From Alistipes sp. (GTDB lineage Bacteria > Bacteroidota > Bacteroidia > Bacteroidales > Rikenellaceae): a stretch of 6,662 nucleotides of DNA. The notes below the pieces were generated by a model. The model was not told where the DNA came from. It saw only the letters and a program-made list of their open reading frames with translations, and did not search any database. The stretch is taken from contig JAFOXS010000016.1 of assembly GCA_017391665.1 (NCBI GenBank), positions 1-6,662 on the forward strand, written 5' to 3'. The position numbers were made by a program, and so were the translations under genes. Every line of letters begins with the position of its first letter. The first letter of the stretch is position 1. Positions 1-6,662 of this stretch are shown here, piece by piece.

Positions 1-585
1 CTCTACCCTATCGTCCTCCCGAACCATGCGGTTGAACTCGATGAGCGCCTCGGTGTGGCGGTCGTTGTGCGCCACGGGCTGCACCACCTTGCCGTACCAC
101 AGGATATTATCGGCCAAAATAATTGAGCCACTATGCACCAGACCATTGTCCATCAGCATATTGTAATAGGCGGGATACTCCCTCTTGTCGCCGTCGATAA
201 AAACCATGTCGAACTGCTTACCCAGCTGCGGTGCAATATCCAGAGCCGAGCCTATGTGCTGACGAATCTTATGCCCGTGCGGTGAGCGGTCGAAGAACGA
301 TTGCGCTAAAGGTTGCAGCTCGTCATCCACCTCGCAGGTGTCGATTGTTGCCCCATCGTCCAGTCCGGCTGCCATGCAGAGAGCCGAGTAACCCGTGAAT
401 GTGCCAATCTCGAGTATAGACTGCGGGCGGAACATCTTTACCAGCAGTTCGAGCAACTTGCCCTGAATGTGTCCCGAGATCATGCGGGGGTTGAGCACTC
501 GCAGGTGAGTCTCGCGGTCGAGTTCGCGCAGCAGCGCATCCTCGGGTGATGAGTTGTCGTGGATATATTTTTCAAGTAAGTCCAT
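1..585 (-). CDS. SAM-dependent O-methyltransferase, family 3 (COG4122/COMT-like), C-terminus cut by window edge
   Basis: The frame is open from the ATG at 585 to the window edge, giving 195 codons. The N-terminus carries the family block MISGHIQGKLLELL (35-48). Next come SAM motif I, LEIGTFTGYSAL (58-69), and Glu85 at the end of strand beta-2, where the ribose of SAM is usually held. FIDGDKREYPAYY (129-141) and LADNILWYGKV (157-167) follow. By comparison with catechol O-methyltransferase, Asp131, Asp159 and Asn160 are the expected divalent-metal ligands, so this should be a Mg2+-dependent enzyme that methylates a hydroxyl on a small, probably catechol-like, molecule. The true substrate is unknown. 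Family members are about 210-220 aa, so only about 15-25 C-terminal residues are missing and the gene looks intact. The start is 3 bp after the peptidase stop codon, on the same strand, making it the last visible member of the operon. Confidence 0.95.
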   Translation of the reverse strand, partial: MDLLEKYIHDNSSPEDALLRELDRETHLRVLNPRMISGHIQGKLLELLVKMFRPQSILEIGTFTGYSALCMAAGLDDGATIDTCEVDDELQPLAQSFFDRSPHGHKIRQHIGSALDIAPQLGKQFDMVFIDGDKREYPAYYNMLMDNGLVHSGSIILADNILWYGKVVQPVAHNDRHTEALIEFNRMVREDDRVE

Positions 586-588
586 AAT

Positions 589-1806
589 CTATTGATATAT
601 TAGCGTCGATGTCTTTGCGAAAATCTCCTCGGCAACCTCCATTATCTGCTCAGCCTTGACAGCCGACACCTTGCGATATACCTCTTCGAGGGTATCTATC
701 TCGTCATGAACAAGATAACTCTTGCCAGCGCCCAGCATGTAGCCCTCGTTGTTCTCCATCGAGATAGCCATCTGCGCCAGGAATTGACGTTTGATCATAG
801 CCAGACGGCGTGCCGTGAGAGGCGTTGTGCGCAGTGAGCGTAACTCCGCGTCGATGAGCTCGCGGCAGTGGTCGGCATTGTGGTGGTCGGAGCTGAAGTA
901 GATGGCCACCATACCCGAGTCGTTGTAGGGCGTGTATGTAGCCTCGGTGTTGTACGATAGTCCATTCTTCTCGCGCAGAACTACGTTCAAACGCGAGTTT
1001 GCCGATGGGCCACCCAGAATGTTTATCAGCAGTGACAACGGCAGGCGACGCTCGGCGTGTATGTCGTAGGCTCGTGCTCCGATGATGCAGTGTGTCTGGT
1101 GGGTATGCTTGTTTACTACCCTCTCGAATGGCTCCACCATTGTAGGCTTCGAGCGGCTGAACTCTCGCTTTGTAGCAGCGTGCAGGCCGAAATATTGCTC
1201 CGCCACGCTCTTTACCTTGGCGAGCGAGAAGTTGCCTATAGTCGAAAAGACCATCTGGTCGGTGGTGTGCGTGCGGCTGATGAAGCGTTTGATGCTCTGC
1301 GAGTTGTGGCGCGCCAATGAGGCTTTCGTGCCAAGGATGTTGTGCCCCAGCTCGGAACCCTCGAAAATCATATCCTCGAAGGTGTCGAATATCATATCTA
1401 CGGGCGAATCCTTGTAGGTATTTATCTCATCGATTATCACCTCACGCTCACGCTGCAGCTCATGCTCGGGAAAGGTGGAGTGAAAGGCTACATCGGAGAT
1501 CAGCTCGGCGGCCTTTGCAAAATCCGAACGTAGCGTGGTGGCGTGGATCGTGGTATCCTCCTTTGTGGTGTAGGCGTTGAGTTCGCCGCCACGATTTTCC
1601 AGACGGCAATTCACCTGGTATGCCTTGCGGTGTTCGGTGCCCTTGAAAAAGGCGTGCTCGGCAAAGTGCGCCAGACCATGTTCGCCATCGCGCTCATCGC
1701 GTGTGCCGGCATTTACAACCAGAGCACAATGTGCGATGCTCGATTTGGTGCGGCGGTGTATGCCTTTGATACCGTTGGGTAATATGTATGTTTCAAACTC
1801 CTTCAT
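589..1806 (-). CDS. M16 family zinc metallopeptidase (pitrilysin / mitochondrial-processing-peptidase-like)
   Basis: The 405-aa length fits the single-unit M16B peptidases, which work as dimers or oligomers forming a closed chamber. The inverted zinc motif HxxEH is complete as HFAEH, with His47 and His51 as zinc ligands and Glu50 as catalytic base. The third ligand is most likely Glu127 in EREVIIDEI, at the expected distance of about 75 residues. The C-terminal half carries the family's substrate-contact block LREKNGLSYN (277-286), with Arg278 and Tyr285 as the likely R/Y pair, so active-site and substrate-binding halves are in one chain. No signal peptide or membrane segment is seen, which suggests a cytoplasmic enzyme degrading or processing peptides; the substrate cannot be inferred. 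The ATG at 1806 directly follows the uvrA TAG with no spacer, and the TAG stop is 3 bp before the next ATG, so translational coupling is likely on both sides. It resembles B. subtilis YmxG/MlpA-type proteins in layout only. Confidence 0.95.
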   Translation of the reverse strand: MKEFETYILPNGIKGIHRRTKSSIAHCALVVNAGTRDERDGEHGLAHFAEHAFFKGTEHRKAYQVNCRLENRGGELNAYTTKEDTTIHATTLRSDFAKAAELISDVAFHSTFPEHELQREREVIIDEINTYKDSPVDMIFDTFEDMIFEGSELGHNILGTKASLARHNSQSIKRFISRTHTTDQMVFSTIGNFSLAKVKSVAEQYFGLHAATKREFSRSKPTMVEPFERVVNKHTHQTHCIIGARAYDIHAERRLPLSLLINILGGPSANSRLNVVLREKNGLSYNTEATYTPYNDSGMVAIYFSSDHHNADHCRELIDAELRSLRTTPLTARRLAMIKRQFLAQMAISMENNEGYMLGAGKSYLVHDEIDTLEEVYRKVSAVKAEQIMEVAEEIFAKTSTLIYQ

Positions 1807-4599
1807 CTATTCTCTGTTGTGTTCTTTTAGGAAGCGACCCGTATGGCTCTCGGTGCACTGCTCCAAATCCTCTGGAGTACCCTCGAAGATCACCTCACCG
1901 CCCGTGCTGCCTGCCTCGGGACCGAGGTCGATAACCCAGTCGGCACACTTTATCACATCCATATTGTGCTCCACGATAACGATAGTGTGACCGTTGGCAA
2001 TCAGGGCATTGAACGCCTTGAGCAGACGCTGTATGTCGTGGAAATGCAGACCCGTGGTAGGCTCATCGAAGATGAACATTATCTGTTTGGTGTCGTTATC
2101 CTTCGATAGGAACGATGCCAGCTTCACACGCTGGCTCTCGCCACCCGACAAAGTCGAAGAGGATTGTCCCAGACGGATATATCCCAGTCCCACATCCTGC
2201 AGCGGTTGCAGACGCTCGACGATGCGTCGGCACGTTGAGTTGCTCTGCTTCTCTTCGGAGAAGAATGTGATGGCCTCATCGACACTCATCTCCAGAATGT
2301 CGTGGATCGTCTTGCCACGATACTTTATCTCCAGCACCTCATCCTTGAAGCGTTTGCCGTGGCAGGCGTCGCAGACGAGCTCCACGTCGGCCATGAACTG
2401 CATGCTCACCTTGATCGTGCCCTCGCCCTGACACTCCTCGCAGCGGCCTCCTGCCACGTTGAATGAGAACGATGCAGCCGTAAGACCCGTATGCACAGCC
2501 TGAGGCTGGTCGGCGTAGAGTTTGCGAATCTCGTCGTAGGCCTTAAGGTAGGTTACGGGATTCGAGCGTGAGGACTTGCCGATGGGATTCTGATCCACAA
2601 TCTCCACCGAGCGAAGCATTGCCACATCGCCCTCCAGACTGTCGTGATCGCCGGGCTTCTGACCCGTGTCAAACAACAGACGGCGCAGTGCGGGATATAA
2701 GATTCCCTTTGCCAGCGACGACTTGCCACTACCGCTAACGCCCGTGATGCAAGTCATAACGCCTAGGGGTATGCGTACATCAATGTTCTTGAGGTTGTTC
2801 TCGCGTGCGCCCTTGATGACGATCGAGTTGCTCCAGCCTCGCGGCGTTGTGGGGCGCTCGATTGCTCGGCGGTGCATAAGGTAGTCGGCCGTGAGGCTGT
2901 TATCAGCTTTGGAGAGTCCCTCCAGCGGGCCGTTATACATTATCTGTCCACCCATCTCGCCAGCACGTGGGCCAACATCTACGATGTGGTCGGCCGAGCG
3001 GATAATTTCCTCCTCGTGCTCCACTACGATGACCGTATTGCCAATGTCGCGCAACTGCTTCAGTACCTTGATAAGGCGATGCGTGTCGCGCGGATGCAGA
3101 CCAATGCTGGGCTCGTCGAGAATGTAGAGCGAGCCAACGAGGTTGCTGCCAAGCGATGTGGAGAGGTTGATACGCTGGCTCTCTCCACCAGAGAGAGAGG
3201 ATGAGAGGCGATCCAGTGTCAGATATCCCAAACCCACATCCGAGAGGTATGCCAGACGATTGCGAATCTCTACGATGATACGCTCGGCGGTGCGAGAGTC
3301 GTGCTCATCGAGCTTTAGCGAAGAGAAGAACTCGATCAGCTGATCGACGGTCATGCGCACGATCTGCGCTATGTTTTTGCCTCCGACCTGCACGTAGAGT
3401 GCCTCCTTGCGCAGTCGGCTGCCGCCACAGGTGTGGCATGTTGTCTTGCCCGTGTAGCGAGCCTTCATTACGCGGAACTGAATCTTGCGACGCTCACTCT
3501 CGATGTAGTCGAAGAAGGTGCTCAGACCGTAGAAGTGCTCATTACCAGTCCACAGCAGCTCCTTCTGCTCCTCACTTAGAGCGTAATATGGCTCATGTAT
3601 GGGGAAGCCAAAGAGGTGGGCATTCTCAATGAGCTGATCCTTCCACTTTCGCATCGTGGCGCCACGCCAGCAGACTATGGCATCCTCGTAGATGGTTTTG
3701 CTCTTGTCGGGAATGACAAGATCCATATCTATACCCACCGTCTTGCCGTAGCCCTCACACTCGGGGCAGGCACCGATGGGATTGTTGAAGCTGAACAGGT
3801 GCTCCGTAGGCTGCTCGAACTCAATGCCGTCGGCCTCGAAGCGTGCCGAGAATTCGCGTATGGAGTCGTTGATAGCCACATGGCATAGGTCGTCACCATA
3901 GCTGTATGCTCGTGCGATGGCATCGCGCAGACGCAGCATCGTATCGTCATCATCGGCCATGCGCAGACGGTCAACTACGATTGCGACATCTTCGGCGCGG
4001 GTATCGGCGTTGATCGTGGGCAGAAACTCCTCGATGAGTATAGCCTCTTTATCGACCCACAGACGGGTGAAGCCGTCGCTGAGCAGTTGCAGCAGACGCT
4101 CGATTATGCCCTCGCCCGATTTCAGTATCATCGGCGCAATGATTACCACCCTCTGCCCCATGCCTTCGCGGACGATATACTCCACTATATCGTCAACACT
4201 CGAGCAACGCACCTCCTCGCCCGAGATGGGAGAAAAAGTGTGGCCGATGCGGGCAAAAAGCAGTTTGAGATAGTCGTAAATCTCGGTTGTCGTACCCACC
4301 GTTGAGCGTGGGTTGCGGGTATTTACCTTCTGCTCGATGGCTATGGCGGGGGCAATGCCCGAGATCAGATCCACGTCGGGCTTGTTGATACGTCCCAAGA
4401 ACTGACGGGCATAGGCCGAGAGGCTCTCCACATAACGGCGCTGACCCTCGGCAAATATGGTGTCGAAGGCTAAGGTCGATTTGCCCGAGCCCGAGAGACC
4501 AGTGATGACGGTCAGTGTGTTGTGCGGGATGGAGAGATCTACACTCTTCAGGTTGTGTACCCTCGCTCCCTTGATGTATATCGTTTTGTCTTGTGACAT
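1807..4599 (-). CDS. uvrA: UvrABC system protein A (excinuclease ABC subunit A)
   Basis: UvrA dimers bind ATP, scan DNA and load UvrB at lesions, starting nucleotide excision repair in the cytoplasm. The 930-aa protein is close to the usual length of about 940 and has two complete ABC ATPase modules. Module I has Walker A GLSGSGKST (34-42), signature SLSGGESQR (468-476), Walker B LYILDEPS (491-498) and switch His528. Module II has Walker A GVSGSGKSS (620-628), signature TLSGGESQR (816-824), Walker B MFIFDEP (841-847) and His878. The DNA-binding zinc module in ATPase II is intact: Cys720/Cys723 and Cys743/Cys746. The zinc module of ATPase I keeps only its second pair, Cys278/Cys281; where E. 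coli has the first CxxC this protein reads FEADGIEFEQP. A further CxxC (388/391) is present. The ATG at 4599 follows a 20-bp A-rich spacer. The TAG stop abuts the next gene's ATG. No separate uvrA promoter or SOS-like operator is visible. Confidence 0.98.
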   Translation of the reverse strand: MSQDKTIYIKGARVHNLKSVDLSIPHNTLTVITGLSGSGKSTLAFDTIFAEGQRRYVESLSAYARQFLGRINKPDVDLISGIAPAIAIEQKVNTRNPRSTVGTTTEIYDYLKLLFARIGHTFSPISGEEVRCSSVDDIVEYIVREGMGQRVVIIAPMILKSGEGIIERLLQLLSDGFTRLWVDKEAILIEEFLPTINADTRAEDVAIVVDRLRMADDDDTMLRLRDAIARAYSYGDDLCHVAINDSIREFSARFEADGIEFEQPTEHLFSFNNPIGACPECEGYGKTVGIDMDLVIPDKSKTIYEDAIVCWRGATMRKWKDQLIENAHLFGFPIHEPYYALSEEQKELLWTGNEHFYGLSTFFDYIESERRKIQFRVMKARYTGKTTCHTCGGSRLRKEALYVQVGGKNIAQIVRMTVDQLIEFFSSLKLDEHDSRTAERIIVEIRNRLAYLSDVGLGYLTLDRLSSSLSGGESQRINLSTSLGSNLVGSLYILDEPSIGLHPRDTHRLIKVLKQLRDIGNTVIVVEHEEEIIRSADHIVDVGPRAGEMGGQIMYNGPLEGLSKADNSLTADYLMHRRAIERPTTPRGWSNSIVIKGARENNLKNIDVRIPLGVMTCITGVSGSGKSSLAKGILYPALRRLLFDTGQKPGDHDSLEGDVAMLRSVEIVDQNPIGKSSRSNPVTYLKAYDEIRKLYADQPQAVHTGLTAASFSFNVAGGRCEECQGEGTIKVSMQFMADVELVCDACHGKRFKDEVLEIKYRGKTIHDILEMSVDEAITFFSEEKQSNSTCRRIVERLQPLQDVGLGYIRLGQSSSTLSGGESQRVKLASFLSKDNDTKQIMFIFDEPTTGLHFHDIQRLLKAFNALIANGHTIVIVEHNMDVIKCADWVIDLGPEAGSTGGEVIFEGTPEDLEQCTESHTGRFLKEHNRE

Positions 4600-4619
4600 C
4601 TTCTGTTTTGCTGTTTCGT

Positions 4620-5231
4620 TTACTCTATCACCTCGATGATAGCACCTTCGACCTTGCCAAGGCGTCCCAATACAATGTCGGCCCGGCTGTTGCGTATCGA
4701 GAGAGTCATTGAGCAGAGGTTGTCGAATGTCTGCTCCTCGATTGTCGGCTGCTCCTCCTTGATTATGCGCATTACGTCGTTCATTACGACGTACGAAAAA
4801 TCCACCTTGATGCGTGTGTCAACGGTGCGCTCGACCACCTTTGCAGCATCGAGTGCCGCTGCTGCCGACTCCTTGTAGGCGGCAATAAGCCCCGGAACAC
4901 CCAGCTTCGTGCCACCGAAGTAGCGCACCACCACGATCAGACAGTTCGTTATCTCGCGTGAGAGCAGTTGTCCGAGGATGGGCTTGCCGGCTGTGCTCGA
5001 CGGCTCACCATCGTCGTTGGCGCGGAATCGCTCGCCAAAGGGACCCAGACGCCATGCGTAGCAGTGATGCGTGGCATCGTAGTAACGCTTGCGCAGCGGC
5101 TCCAGACAGGCCGTAATCTCCTCCTCGCTCTCGACATGGTAGGCGTAGCAGAGGAATTTGCTGCTGCGCTCCTTGAAGATGGCTTCGGCCTGGCCTTCGA
5201 TCGTAAGGTAACTATCTTTCTGCTGCTCCAC
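4620..5231 (-). CDS. YigZ/IMPACT family protein (UPF0029 N-terminal domain plus DUF1949), GTG start
   Basis: The 203-aa length matches E. coli YigZ (about 205 aa). The N-terminal IMPACT domain shows the family's conserved blocks in order: HHCYAWRLG (55-63), NDDGEPSSTAGKPIL (72-86) and VVVRYFGGTKLG (100-111). The more variable C-terminal part, about residues 139-195, fits the DUF1949 ferredoxin-like domain. Eukaryotic IMPACT proteins regulate Gcn2 signalling. The bacterial role is not settled; nucleic-acid or ribosome association has been suggested for the family, so no precise function is assigned. The start must be non-ATG: GTG at 5231 is followed by no in-frame Met until about residue 150, and an in-frame stop lies 27 bp upstream at 5256-5258. 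The gene begins 11 bp after the lepB stop and ends 20 bp before uvrA, which implies an operon. No catalytic residues can be named. Confidence 0.93.
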   Translation of the reverse strand: MEQQKDSYLTIEGQAEAIFKERSSKFLCYAYHVESEEEITACLEPLRKRYYDATHHCYAWRLGPFGERFRANDDGEPSSTAGKPILGQLLSREITNCLIVVVRYFGGTKLGVPGLIAAYKESAAAALDAAKVVERTVDTRIKVDFSYVVMNDVMRIIKEEQPTIEEQTFDNLCSMTLSIRNSRADIVLGRLGKVEGAIIEVIE

Positions 5232-5242
5232 GACCTGTCTTT

Positions 5243-6589
5243 TTAGCGTACTTTCTTAAAGAGACGATTCCAGCGGATATTAGCGGGGAATGACTTGCTC
5301 TTATCCATTGACAACCAGATGAATGATGCCTTGCCCACGATGTGATCCTCGGGTACGAAGCCCCAGTAGCGTGAGTCGGCCGAGTTGTGGCGGTTGTCGC
5401 CCATCATCCAGTAGTAATCCATCTTGAAGGTGTAGGATGTAGCCTCCTCGCCGTTGATGTAGTAGTGGCCGTCGCGTACCTCTACGTCGTTGTCCTCATA
5501 GACATCGATCACACGCTCATACAAAGGCCATGTATCCTCGTTCAGCGCGATCGAAGCACCAGCCTTGGGAATCCACAGCGGACCCATGTTGTCGGCTGTC
5601 CAGGCATAGCGGTCGCTGTATGGGAAGCACTCATCCTCGGCGATGTAGGGCTCAATCTTTGTGACATTGTTCATAGCCTTGAACTGCTCTACCATGCTCT
5701 TCGTCAGGGGTGAGAAGTAGAAGTTGCCGTTACCCGACATCTCGGTAATGCCCATCTGCTCGATGGCGTAGGCCGACAGGGGTGATGAGGTCTCGATCGA
5801 GTAGCAATACTGCTTCTCGGGAATCTCGCCCTGCTCCTTGCCATTGACGTAGAGTGTGGTGTTCTCGATGCGTATAGTGTCGCCTGCGATGGCTACGCAA
5901 CGCTTGATGTAGTTCTCGCGCTTATCCACGGGACGTGAGATGATGGTGTAGTTTCTCTCCAGCTCCTCGCGACCGCGCTGCAAGCCGTACTCCCTTTGAT
6001 ACTCGCGCAGTACGTCGTAGTAGGTTACGCCCTGATTCTCCAGCAGAACCGTATCGCCCGCGGGGAAGTTGAATACCACCACATCGTCACGCTCGATCTC
6101 TCGCAGACCCTTCAATCGCTTGTAGGGCCACTTGATAGCCTCCGAGAATGACTTCTTCGTTGTGGAGAATGGCATGGTGTGATGCACAAAGGGGAACGCC
6201 AGCGGCGTGTTGGGCATCTGCGGACCGTAGGTCACTTTGCTCACGTATAGATAGTCGCCCACGAGCATGGTCTTCTCCATCGACGATGAGGGGATGACAT
6301 ACATCTGGAAGAAGAAGATGTGGATGAGCGTAGCCACAACCGTAGCAAATACGATGGCATTGACCCACTCATACACACTGCGGTAGGTCGAGCTCTTGGC
6401 GCACCACTCCTCGTTCTTCTTGCCGATTGAGCGGTAGAGGTATTTTGAGATGTAGAGGTCGTAGATGACCACTATGCCGAGCAAAAACCATAGATTGCCC
6501 GTCCACACCACAAACCACAGCACGTAGAGCAGTGTGGCCAACGTGAAGCCCACCCAGCGGTTGGCGAAAAATGCTTTTATCTTATCCAT
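5243..6589 (-). CDS. lepB: Type I signal peptidase (leader peptidase), enlarged Bacteroidota form
   Basis: This inner-membrane serine peptidase (S26 family, Ser/Lys dyad) removes signal peptides from exported proteins. Hydrophobic stretches lie at about residues 13-30 and 33-48, and a third at about 74-95 leads straight into the catalytic region. The nucleophile box is PSSSMEKTM, with Ser103 the predicted nucleophile. Box C-like sequence (GDYLYVSKVTYG) follows at 111-122. The lysine box is NYIKRCVAIAGD, with Lys229 the general base. The last box, GDNRHNSADSRYWG, lies at 397-410, so all key residues are present. At 448 aa it is much longer than the 324 aa of E. coli LepB, with extra sequence between the Ser and Lys boxes and between the Lys box and the last box. 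The ATG at 6589 follows an AT-rich leader with no Shine-Dalgarno. It lies 40 bp after the putative dapB and 11 bp before the IMPACT-family gene, so it is probably cotranscribed with both. Confidence 0.96.
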   Translation of the reverse strand: MDKIKAFFANRWVGFTLATLLYVLWFVVWTGNLWFLLGIVVIYDLYISKYLYRSIGKKNEEWCAKSSTYRSVYEWVNAIVFATVVATLIHIFFFQMYVIPSSSMEKTMLVGDYLYVSKVTYGPQMPNTPLAFPFVHHTMPFSTTKKSFSEAIKWPYKRLKGLREIERDDVVVFNFPAGDTVLLENQGVTYYDVLREYQREYGLQRGREELERNYTIISRPVDKRENYIKRCVAIAGDTIRIENTTLYVNGKEQGEIPEKQYCYSIETSSPLSAYAIEQMGITEMSGNGNFYFSPLTKSMVEQFKAMNNVTKIEPYIAEDECFPYSDRYAWTADNMGPLWIPKAGASIALNEDTWPLYERVIDVYEDNDVEVRDGHYYINGEEATSYTFKMDYYWMMGDNRHNSADSRYWGFVPEDHIVGKASFIWLSMDKSKSFPANIRWNRLFKKVR

Positions 6590-6629
6590 TTCAAAAGTTT
6601 TTCAAATAACGTTTTCTCTCACTGATTTA
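6590..6629 (-). other. 40-bp spacer between putative dapB and lepB
   Basis: This is the longest gene-free stretch in the window and it is AT-rich. It begins with a second TAA stop directly after the dapB stop (6627-6629). No hairpin followed by a T-run is visible, so there is no sign of a terminator separating the two genes. The part next to the lepB ATG is A/T-rich with no Shine-Dalgarno-like GGAGG, as expected for Bacteroidota translation starts. It contains one imperfect match to the Bacteroidota -7 promoter element, treated as chance because it lies too close to the start codon. Confidence 0.6.
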
Positions 6630-6662
6630 TTACTCCTCGCCCAGCAGGTCGTCCATCGTGTA
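6630..6662 (-). CDS. dapB: C-terminal end of an upstream gene, probably 4-hydroxy-tetrahydrodipicolinate reductase (partial)
   Basis: Only the last ten codons are in the window. They read YTMDDLLGEE and are followed by two consecutive TAA stop codons. DapB proteins commonly end in a short segment of the type G-L-(F/Y)-x-M-x-D-(V/L)-L, and the visible YTMDDLL fits that pattern. I also recall dapB lying directly upstream of lepB in Bacteroidales genomes. If the call is right, the enzyme performs the NAD(P)H-dependent reduction step of the diaminopimelate/lysine pathway in the cytoplasm. The evidence is ten residues plus remembered gene order, so the name is tentative. What is directly seen is an open frame reaching the right edge and stopping 40 bp before lepB on the same strand. 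Confidence 0.55.
   Translation of the reverse strand, partial: YTMDDLLGEE

Noticed and set aside
313..549. Plus-strand open frame of 78 codons.
   Set aside because: It is antisense to the clearly coding O-methyltransferase, and its translation shows no recognisable motif.
1577..1990. Plus-strand open frame of 137 codons spanning the uvrA-peptidase joint.
   Set aside because: It is antisense to two genes with intact catalytic motifs, and its product is low-complexity and unrecognisable.
1994..2431. Plus-strand open frame of 145 codons, the longest on that strand.
   Set aside because: It mirrors the conserved second ATPase module of uvrA. Its Ser/Arg/Cys-rich translation is typical of a shadow of GC-rich coding sequence.
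4773..4793. Perfect 8-bp inverted repeat with a 5-base loop inside the IMPACT-family gene.
   Set aside because: It lies within conserved-frame coding sequence for the DUF1949-like domain, has no T-run, and one such stem in 6.6 kb is about what chance allows.
6087..6368. Minus-strand open frame of 93 codons overlapping lepB in another frame.
   Set aside because: The lepB frame here encodes the catalytic Ser box and membrane segment. The alternative frame is His/Ala-rich with no motif.
6592..6599. AACTTTTG on the minus strand, one mismatch from the Bacteroidota -7 element TAnnTTTG.
   Set aside because: It is 2 bp from the lepB ATG, so transcription would start inside the gene, and no TTTG lies at the right distance for a -33 element.

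Overview
The window is a compact stretch of bacterial chromosome with every supported gene on the minus strand, so transcription runs from the right edge (6662) to the left edge (1). The organism is most likely a member of the Bacteroidota, probably Bacteroidales. The reasons are an enlarged type I signal peptidase with Bacteroidota-style boxes, start sites preceded by A-rich leaders without Shine-Dalgarno sequences, and an apparent dapB-lepB adjacency. Moderately GC-rich codon use would fit a Rikenellaceae/Alistipes-like genome, but genus is a guess.

Layout in transcription order: (1) 6662-6630, the last ten codons of a gene that looks like the C-terminus of dapB (lysine/diaminopimelate synthesis); (2) 6589-5243, lepB, type I signal peptidase, 448 aa; (3) 5231-4620, a YigZ/IMPACT-family protein, 203 aa, with a GTG start; (4) 4599-1807, uvrA, nucleotide-excision-repair damage-recognition ATPase, 930 aa; (5) 1806-589, an M16-family zinc metallopeptidase, 405 aa; (6) 585-1, a SAM-dependent O-methyltransferase (family 3), cut by the window edge after 195 codons.

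Spacers between genes are 40, 11, 20, 0 and 3 bp. I see no terminator, no good promoter, no RNA gene, no repeat array and no mobile element. The simplest reading is one housekeeping operon whose members have unrelated jobs: protein export, an IMPACT-domain protein of uncertain role, DNA repair, proteolysis and methyl transfer. The uvrA stop codon directly abuts the peptidase start codon, and the peptidase and methyltransferase are 3 bp apart, so the last three genes are probably translationally coupled.

No gene-free stretch exceeds 40 bp. I found no undescribed system. The points worth a second look are modest: a UvrA whose first zinc module keeps only one of its two CxxC pairs, long inserts in LepB, an obligate GTG start, and the placement of uvrA inside an operon with no room for its own SOS-type promoter.
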